Origin: Dyadobacter sp. MSC1_007 | Lineage (GTDB): Bacteria; Bacteroidota; Bacteroidia; Cytophagales; Spirosomataceae | NCBI RefSeq assembly: GCF_023667495.1 | Contig: NZ_JAMOZL010000007.1 | Location: 405,286 to 469,285 of the forward strand | DNA length: 64,000 bases | Direction of reading: 5' to 3' | In this document: positions 58,622 to 64,000 of the stretch, one piece after another | Numbering within the stretch: the stretch's first letter is position 1 | Layout of the letters: each line of letters starts with the position of its first letter | The notes under the pieces: generated by a model | Told to the model about the DNA's origin: nothing | Database searches by the model: none | Seen by the model: only the letters and a program-made list of their open reading frames with translations | Position numbers and translations under genes: made by a program

Positions 58622-61600
58622 ATGCAAACATTTACCAGCGAAGCACTTTTTGAAAACGCGCTTATCCAGATCCTTTCCACCAAGGGCTGGGAAGCGGAGG
58701 TGCTCAAAAATCCTACGGAAGAAGATTTACTACAAAACTGGGCAAACATACTTTTTGAGAATAATCGGGATATCGACCGGCTCAACGATACGCCGCTGAC
58801 AAGTGGCGAAATGCAGCAGGTTATGGAGCAGATTAATGCGCTGCGATCGCCTCTCAGGCTCAATGGTTTCATCAATGGCAAAAGTGTGGCCATTACCCGC
58901 GACAATCCTGCCGACATCTTGCATTTTGGAAAAGAAGTAAGCTTAAAAATATACGACCGTTTGGAGATTGCCGCCGGGCAAAGCCGGTATCAGATCGTGC
59001 AGCAACCACGCTACAAAAGCAAATCTAAAATTCTGAATGATCGTCGTGGTGATTTGGTGCTGCTTATCAATGGAATGCCGGTGATCCATTTGGAACTCAA
59101 ACGCTCAGGGACCGACATTAGTCAAGCAAGCGAACAAATCAGAAAATATGCCTACGAGGGTGTTTTTTCGGGTATCTTTTCCCTAATACAAATTTTTGTG
59201 GCGATGACACCCGAGGAGACGAGGTACTTTGCTAACCCTGGTCCGGATGGAAAATTCAATAAAGATTATTTCTTCCGTTGGGCGGATTTCAATAACGAAC
59301 CCATCAATGATTGGCGGCAAATTGCCAGCTCCCTGATCTCAATCCCAATGGCACACCAGCTCATTGGATTTTATACTGTTGCCGATAATACCGACGGTGT
59401 TTTGAAGGTGATGCGGAGCTACCAGTTTTACGCTGCAAATGCCATATCAGATCGCGTGGCTAAAACAGATTGGAAATGGCCTGATGTGCGCGGCGGTTAT
59501 ATATGGCATACCACGGGCTCAGGTAAAACCATGACTAGTTTTAAGTCAGCCCAACTCATAGCGAATTCCAAAGACGCCGATAAGGTTGTATTCCTGATGG
59601 ACAGGATTGAGTTGGGGACGCAATCCCTGAGAGAATACCGTGGTTTTGCTGATGATGATCAATCGGTGCAGGCCACCGAGGATACGCATGTGCTGGTCAC
59701 CAAGCTCAAAAGCAACGACCCTGCCGATACGCTGATCGTAACTTCTATCCAAAAGATGAGCAATATTGGTGCGGAAGAAGACGGCCTCAATGCCAAAGAT
59801 CTAGAACAAATGCGCCGCAAAAGGATGGTTATTATTATTGACGAAGCGCACCGTACTGTTTTTGGAGAGAATATGTTGCCGGCGATTCGTGAAGCATTCC
59901 CTCGTGCCGTGTTTTTTGGATTTACGGGCACACCCATACAGCAAGAAAACCAGCGCAAGGAAGCTACAACGGCTACAATATTTGGTAATGAGTTGCATCG
60001 GTACAGCCTGGCCGATGGAATCCGGGACAAGAATGTTTTGGGTTTTGATCCTTATAAAATCCTGACTTACCGGGATACTCATATTCGCACCGAAGTTGCC
60101 CTGCAAGAAGCCAAGGCAAGGAATGAAGCAGAAGCAATTAATGATCCCGACAAAAGCAGAATCTATTACCGGTTCATGGATTCTTCGATAGTTTCCATGG
60201 CTGGCAAACTAAACAATGCGGGCCAATATGAAAAAGGCATCGAGGATTATCTAAACAGATCTCAATATGAGCGAATAGAACATCAGCGAACTGTCGTGAA
60301 GGATATTCGTGAGAATTGGATGCGTCTAAGCCATAACGGGAAGTTTCATGCTATTCTGGCGACGAGCAGTATTACGGAAGCAATTGAGTACTATCGCATT
60401 TTAAAAGCCGATTTTCCAAAACTGAAAACCACTGCATTATTTGATTCCACTATTGATAATAATGCTGGATTTGATTTTAAGGAAGATGGTTTAGTGGAGC
60501 TGACGGAAGATTATAATGAGCAGTATCAGCAAGATTTCACCTTACCGTCACATGCCAGGTTCAAGAAAGATATATCGGCACGGTTAGCTCACAAAAGACC
60601 TTACGAACGCATTGAAAGATCGCCCGAAATGCAAATCGATTTGCTTATAGTGGTCGATCAGATGCTAACCGGCTTCGACTCCAAATGGGTCAATACGCTT
60701 TATTTAGACAAGTTGCTCCGCTATGAAAATATCATACAGGCATTTTCTCGTACCAATCGTCTCTTCGGCCCAGAAAAGCCTTTTGGTGTCGTAAAGTATT
60801 ATCGTTTCCCGCATACAATGCATCAAAATGTAGACAAGGCGGTAAAGCTTTATTCGGGTGATAGACCTTACGGTTTGTTTGTGGAGCATTTGGATGAGCA
60901 TCTTAATAGAATGAATTTCATCTACCAAGATATAAGGTTATTGTTTGCGAATGCTGGAATTGACAACTTTGAGAAGTTGCCGGAAGAGTTAGTAGTAAGA
61001 GGACGATTTGCAAAGCTATTTAAAGCTCTTAACCAAAACCTGGAAGCTGCAAAAATTCAAGGTTTTCTTTGGAGCAAATCAACTTACGAATTCAGAGATC
61101 GAAAGCCCAAGCTTGTCATCAACATGCTTTTTGATGAGAACGATTACAACAGTCTGCTGGCGCGTTATAAGGAAATGTTTACCAATGGTGGCATCGGGGG
61201 CGTGATCGGTGTCCCTTTTGAGATAGAACCTTACATTGTAGAAATTGATACAGGTAAGATCGATGCGGATTACATGAATTCCCGCTTTGTGAAGTATACC
61301 AGATCTCTAACTCAGGCAAATATTACAGAAGAACAACGCAAAGGGATTTTAGATGAGCTGCATAAATCTTTTGCAACACTTAGCCAGGAGGAACAGAAGT
61401 TTGCCAATATATTTTTGAATGATATACAAAGTGGAAATGTCAAATTAGCCGCTGATAAGAGTTTTAGGGATTACGTTACGGAATATCTTTCTCGTGCAAA
61501 ATATGGGCAGATTTTAAAACTTTCAGATCTCCTAGGTGTTGATAAAGACCTGCTTCAAAAGTTAATGCAGAGCCACATTACTGATCAGAACATCAATGAG

Positions 61601-61762
61601 TACGGGCGTTTTGATAAATTAAAGGAAACCGTAGACCGAGAAAAAGCGAAAGCATATTTTGAAAAATCAGAGGGCAGGGCCTTGCCTCCCTCCCGAATCA
61701 GCATTAAATTAGATCAACTGCTGAAAGATTTTATTATGCAAGACGGTTTTGAGCTAGAATAG
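58622..61762 (+). CDS. hsdR: Type I restriction endonuclease subunit
   Basis: A 1046-residue motor-nuclease. The N-terminal PD-(D/E)XK nuclease site is RRGDLVLLINGMPVIHLELKRSG (Asp143, Glu157-x-Lys). The helicase domains carry the Walker A motif HTTGSGKTMTSF (about residue 298) and the DEAH-type box IIIDEAHRTVFG (about 405), with later motifs such as TGTPI and QAFSRTNRLF. It translocates DNA and cuts when blocked at unmethylated sites. It starts 14 bases after hsdS. Confidence 0.94.
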   Translation: MQTFTSEALFENALIQILSTKGWEAEVLKNPTEEDLLQNWANILFENNRDIDRLNDTPLTSGEMQQVMEQINALRSPLRLNGFINGKSVAITRDNPADILHFGKEVSLKIYDRLEIAAGQSRYQIVQQPRYKSKSKILNDRRGDLVLLINGMPVIHLELKRSGTDISQASEQIRKYAYEGVFSGIFSLIQIFVAMTPEETRYFANPGPDGKFNKDYFFRWADFNNEPINDWRQIASSLISIPMAHQLIGFYTVADNTDGVLKVMRSYQFYAANAISDRVAKTDWKWPDVRGGYIWHTTGSGKTMTSFKSAQLIANSKDADKVVFLMDRIELGTQSLREYRGFADDDQSVQATEDTHVLVTKLKSNDPADTLIVTSIQKMSNIGAEEDGLNAKDLEQMRRKRMVIIIDEAHRTVFGENMLPAIREAFPRAVFFGFTGTPIQQENQRKEATTATIFGNELHRYSLADGIRDKNVLGFDPYKILTYRDTHIRTEVALQEAKARNEAEAINDPDKSRIYYRFMDSSIVSMAGKLNNAGQYEKGIEDYLNRSQYERIEHQRTVVKDIRENWMRLSHNGKFHAILATSSITEAIEYYRILKADFPKLKTTALFDSTIDNNAGFDFKEDGLVELTEDYNEQYQQDFTLPSHARFKKDISARLAHKRPYERIERSPEMQIDLLIVVDQMLTGFDSKWVNTLYLDKLLRYENIIQAFSRTNRLFGPEKPFGVVKYYRFPHTMHQNVDKAVKLYSGDRPYGLFVEHLDEHLNRMNFIYQDIRLLFANAGIDNFEKLPEELVVRGRFAKLFKALNQNLEAAKIQGFLWSKSTYEFRDRKPKLVINMLFDENDYNSLLARYKEMFTNGGIGGVIGVPFEIEPYIVEIDTGKIDADYMNSRFVKYTRSLTQANITEEQRKGILDELHKSFATLSQEEQKFANIFLNDIQSGNVKLAADKSFRDYVTEYLSRAKYGQILKLSDLLGVDKDLLQKLMQSHITDQNINEYGRFDKLKETVDREKAKAYFEKSEGRALPPSRISIKLDQLLKDFIMQDGFELE

Positions 61763-61904
61763 GCCTATCTGTAAAACTTCACCCAAACAGTTTTTCTGGA
61801 AAAATGGCCGCCGCTTCATTCCTTGGCTATTTTGCGCATTGGCAGCACTAATAACAACATCCCATTTTGCGACTCCTAGCCCCACGAGCCGCCGCACCTT
61901 TCCC

Positions 61905-61937
61905 TTTGCCAGGGATCAAAACTTTCCCCTATATTTG
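61905..61937 (+). promoter_or_regulatory. Promoter of the structured-leader gene
   Basis: TTTG (61905-61908), 21 bases, TATATTTG (61930-61937) match the Bacteroidota consensus. The transcript would begin near 61944 and have a leader of about 158 bases before the ATG at 62102. Confidence 0.65.
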
Positions 61938-61942
61938 CCCTC

Positions 61943-62114
61943 GCAAACGTTTTCCAATTTTCATTATGAGCTTACAATCAAAAAACAGGAAGAAATGGTC
62001 TTGGAGGGGCATACGGGTGAAAGTCCCGCGACCTGTCAAAGCTCGCTTTGGTGACGTTTGCAGTGACCTCTCCTTTTTTGTTCACATCAAACCATTTCAC
62101 AATGCAAACGTCAC
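61943..62114 (+). ncRNA. Candidate cis-regulatory RNA leader with alternative helices
   Basis: Segment A GCAAACGT (61943-61950), segment B GTGACGTTTGCA (62051-62062) and segment C TGCAAACGTCAC (62103-62114) are mutually complementary. B can pair fully (12 of 12) with C, which covers the start codon region, or partly (8 of 8) with A. Between A and B are GGAGGGG/CCTCTCC (62003-62009, 62067-62073, enclosing B), CGGG/CCCG with loop TGAAAGT (62014-62028) and CAAAG/CTTTG (62037-62050). A T6 run follows at 62074. The pattern resembles a translation-control switch; no known riboswitch class was recognised. Confidence 0.5.
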
Positions 62115-62389
62115 ATGGTTCCTGTCCCGACTCGAACTCAAATTCAGTCAACCCAACGAATGATGCCCGTCACGCATCAAACGCCAGCGCTCCGCTGACG
62201 CAATCACAAGCCGAGTTTTGGTATCTCGTGGAATGTCAGGGCAGCAAGGAGCTGGCGCATTCGCTCAAAATGGTCCATGATCTGGCGCTTTATCATTCGG
62301 ATGTTCCGTTTGAGAAAGCCGAAAAATCAGCGCTTTTCGATCTGAAAGTGCTTTGGGAAGGACTCGAACAAATGGGTCAGAAAGCTTAG
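62102..62389 (+). CDS. 95-residue protein of unknown function behind a structured leader
   Basis: The frame from ATG 62102 (MQTSHGSCPDSNSNSVNPTNDARHASNAS) has a low-complexity N-terminus and a well-formed helical C-terminal part (AEFWYLVECQGSKELAHSLKMVHDLALYHSDVPFEKAEKSALFDLKVLWEGLEQM). No family recognised. It has its own promoter and terminator, so it is expressed by itself. The start codon sits in the right arm of the sequestering helix described for the leader. Confidence 0.6.
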   Translation: MQTSHGSCPDSNSNSVNPTNDARHASNASAPLTQSQAEFWYLVECQGSKELAHSLKMVHDLALYHSDVPFEKAEKSALFDLKVLWEGLEQMGQKA

Positions 62390-62396
62390 GGAGTTG

Positions 62397-62423
62397 AGGA
62401 CTGTTGGTGACAGTCCTTTTTTT
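62397..62423 (+). terminator. Rho-independent terminator
   Basis: AGGACTG (62397-62403) pairs with CAGTCCT (62411-62417), then TTTTTT. Confidence 0.88.
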
Positions 62424-62478
62424 GTTGCTAACGCTTCTCCGCATGATAATAATAATTCTCTCCCTCATCCTCAAATTC

Positions 62479-62577
62479 CTACATAAGCGAAAGTCCTGAT
62501 GCAGCCAGTAACCCTTTGTATTTCTCCGCCCCAAGCGATATTGATTCTACTGCTATAATTGCATCTTCCCATTTCAT
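62479..62577 (-). CDS. Possible 32-residue ORF downstream of DoxX
   Basis: ATG 62577 lies 2 bases after the DoxX stop and opens MKWEDAIIAVESISLGAEKY, ending at 62479. Its placement suggests translation coupling, but there is no homologue known to me and it could be a remnant. Confidence 0.3.
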   Translation of the reverse strand: MKWEDAIIAVESISLGAEKYKGLLAASGLSLM

Positions 62578-62579
62578 GC

Positions 62580-62960
62580 TTAACGCCCCCAAATAATGAA
62601 CCCTGCCAGCGCTGCGAATGCTGCATTGACGCCAATTTGAAAAGCTTCTCCCCGGATAATATGAAAGCCTGCCGCTGCCAGCATCAAAGCAATAATGCCA
62701 ATGGCCGTTGCCGTGACAAGCTGATCTTTGCCCTTGAAAAACGAAGGTAATATAATGCCAATGCCTGAAATAAGATTTGCGAAGCCTGTAACAATCACCA
62801 AAGTTGGGTGAGCGGCAGTCCAGGGCCACATTTCAGCCAGGGGTTGAGCTGGTGTAAAAAGTTTTGTAAGACCAGCCCAGATAAGGCCCGCAGAAAGCGA
62901 AATCTGAACTGCCCAAAGTGCGAAATGGAGGATGCGGGAAGTTTTTTTGATTGTTTGCAT
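62580..62960 (-). CDS. DoxX-like membrane protein
   Basis: A 126-residue protein with four hydrophobic helices: ILHFALWAVQISLSAGLIWAGLTKLF, LVIVTGFANLISGIGIILPSFF, ATAIGIIALMLAAAGFHII and AFAALAGFIIWG. The GxxK-in-first-helix pattern fits the DoxX/DoxD family, linked to redox or membrane stress. It is divergent from the HxlR gene with operator-like repeats between, so HxlR probably represses it. Confidence 0.85.
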   Translation of the reverse strand: MQTIKKTSRILHFALWAVQISLSAGLIWAGLTKLFTPAQPLAEMWPWTAAHPTLVIVTGFANLISGIGIILPSFFKGKDQLVTATAIGIIALMLAAAGFHIIRGEAFQIGVNAAFAALAGFIIWGR

Positions 62961-63013
62961 ATAAGTCGGATAGTTGAGACAAGCGTAAAACTAGCTTACC
63001 TTTGCTTACCAAG

Positions 63014-63060
63014 GGATAGTACTTTCCAATCGGATAGCACTATCCAATCTGATAGTAATG
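63014..63060. promoter_or_regulatory. Direct 18-bp repeats between DoxX and HxlR genes
   Basis: GGATAGTACTTTCCAATC (63014-63031) and GGATAGCACTATCCAATC (63032-63049) are adjacent direct repeats differing at two bases, followed by the partial TGATAGTAATG (63050-63060). Each contains a GGATAG...CTATCC or near palindrome. They are probable HxlR binding sites. Confidence 0.7.
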
Positions 63061-63073
63061 CTGATAATCAATT

Positions 63074-63419
63074 ATGCTGACAAACGGAGGTTGCCCCAAA
63101 ACCATGTTATCCATTCGTGATGCGTTAGAAGCGCTTGAAGGACGGTGGAAGTTGTTAATCTTGTTTTGCCTGTCGGCCGGTCCGCGCCGATTTTTTGCAA
63201 ATATCCAGGGAGGTCCCCGGCATCACGGACAAGATGCTATCCAAAGAGTTGAAATTGTTAGAAAGTAACAAGCTGATCACCCGCAAGGTATTTGATACGT
63301 TCCCGCCAACGGTCGAATATGCGATTACTGAACACGGTCTTTCACTCGAAAAAGTGCTCGAAGAGCTACATTACTGGGGATTGTCGCACCGGAATGTCGT
63401 GATGCATGACGGAATGTAG
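63074..63419 (+). pseudogene. HxlR-family regulator with a frameshift
   Basis: The first frame codes for MLTNGGCPKTMLSIRDALEALEGRWKLLILFCLSAGPRRF and then diverges; the second, in the next frame, codes for QISREVPGITDKMLSKELKLLESNKLITRKVFDTFPPTVEYAITEHGLSLEKVLEELHYWG. Removing one T from the T6 run at 63191-63196 joins them into a normal HxlR domain of about 114 residues. As sequenced the regulator is not made in one piece. It may be a real lesion or a homopolymer error. Confidence 0.82.
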
Positions 63420-63420
63420 A

Positions 63421-63813
63421 TCAATTTTTCATTTCAATAAGATCCCACAGATTACCATAAAGATCGGCGAAGACTGCCACTGTGCCATAACTCTCTGCTG
63501 ACGGCTGCCGGACGATTCGAACGCCATTTGAAATCAAATTCTGGTAGTCACGCCAAAAGTCGTCGGTATTCAGAAAAAGAAAGACCCGCCCACCAGTTTG
63601 ATGACCTATGCACGCCCGCTGATCTTCTGTGCTGGCCTTTGCGAGTAGCACAGCGCATTCAGTCGCGCCTCTTGGCGCAACACGTACCCAGCGTTTGGCT
63701 TCGCTTAACAGGGTATCTTCGAGCAACACAAAGCCAACTTTCTGAACGTAGAAGGAGATGGCCTCGTCATAATCATCGACCAATAAACTAATGAGGGAAA
63801 TGTGCTGTTTCAT
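63421..63813 (-). CDS. VOC-family (glyoxalase-like) protein
   Basis: A 130-residue protein with paired VOC repeats: HISLISLLVDDYDEAISFYVQKVGFVLLEDT and VRIVRQPSAESYGTVAVFADLYGNLWDLIE, with His4 and Glu127 positions suitable for metal binding. VOC proteins include glyoxalases, dioxygenases and antibiotic-binding proteins. It converges with the frameshifted HxlR gene. Confidence 0.87.
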   Translation of the reverse strand: MKQHISLISLLVDDYDEAISFYVQKVGFVLLEDTLLSEAKRWVRVAPRGATECAVLLAKASTEDQRACIGHQTGGRVFLFLNTDDFWRDYQNLISNGVRIVRQPSAESYGTVAVFADLYGNLWDLIEMKN

Positions 63814-63890
63814 GCGTGCGTGAAGAGGGTTATATCTTTTCCAACGATTACCCAGGTTTTCGCGTTTGTTAAGTGGGTATTTCGGAGAAG

Positions 63891-63924
63891 TTGACCACCT
63901 GATTCCGTGGCAAATTGACCACCT
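63891..63924. mobile_element. Possible end of an IS21-like element (direct repeats)
   Basis: TTGACCACCT occurs at 63891-63900 and 63915-63924, 24 bases apart, near the window edge. IS21-family elements carry tandem subterminal repeats of this kind. No transposase frame is complete in the remaining 76 bases, so the element is only suspected. Confidence 0.35.
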
Positions 63925-64000
63925 ATTTAGCTGGCGGCCGAAGGCAAAAAATGCTGTAGAAGCGGTTCAAAATTAGTAAATAAAAAGTGTTTTTATTGGT

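Noticed and set aside
61999..62075. tRNA-like cloverleaf or a known riboswitch (cobalamin) in the leader
   Set aside because: The stem lengths partly fit a tRNA but there is no TpsiC loop, anticodon loop of seven or CCA context. The hairpin CGGG-TGAAAGT-CCCG resembles cobalamin P5, yet the conserved upstream and downstream cobalamin blocks are missing. It also recalls a group II intron segment, but no intron ORF or other domains are present.

Overview
The window looks like chromosome of a Bacteroidota member, most likely order Cytophagales and close to Dyadobacter/Spirosoma (inference). Grounds: a SusC/SusD pair, a type IX secretion C-terminal domain, several PorT-like beta-barrels, very large MacB/FtsX-type permeases with the 'permease prefix' domain, promoters of the TTG-N20-TAnnTTTG type, and few Shine-Dalgarno sites. 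No tRNA, rRNA, CRISPR array or replication origin was seen.

Layout. 0-5 kb: a cut-off haem/FG-GAP protein, argH, a degenerate tandem repeat beside an IS200-like Y1 transposase, an NlpC/P60 lipoprotein and purM. 5-24.5 kb: envelope and exported proteins (PQQ sugar dehydrogenase with T9SS tail, SGNH hydrolases, beta-barrel, lipoprotein, beta-helix protein, di-haem peroxidase) with three ABC permease genes. All three permease units share a sigma54-like -24/-12 box and a TGTCC/GGACA element about 100-125 bp upstream of the start codon. 24.4-31.3 kb: Tat-exported dipeptidase, YefM/YoeB-type toxin-antitoxin, a Tat-exported unknown, an AbiEi/AbiEii type IV toxin-antitoxin, HxlR and XRE regulators and a frameshifted oxidoreductase. 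31.4-48.1 kb: small lipoprotein, phosphatase, SusC/SusD opposite a DapA-like protein, beta-barrels, NmrA/Crp pair, CAP protein, haloalkane dehalogenase with AraC regulator, SDR, methyltransferase and a 49-residue membrane protein. 48.4-52.8 kb: a PaoABC-type periplasmic molybdenum aldehyde oxidoreductase operon with a cupin. 53.6-61.8 kb: a defence cluster of an EVE-domain/nuclease-like fusion followed by hsdM-hsdS-hsdR. 61.9-64 kb: a structured mRNA leader before a small unknown gene, DoxX opposite a frameshifted HxlR regulator, a VOC protein, and a probable IS21-like end.

Best leads: (1) the leader at 61930-62114, where three complementary segments can form mutually exclusive helices, one covering a start codon; (2) the shared sigma54-type architecture of the permease units; (3) the EVE/nuclease-like fusion beside a type I restriction system; (4) strong inverted repeats at the starts of both toxin-antitoxin loci and two transcription-factor genes. 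Two genes carry single-base homopolymer frameshifts, which may be true pseudogenes or sequencing errors.
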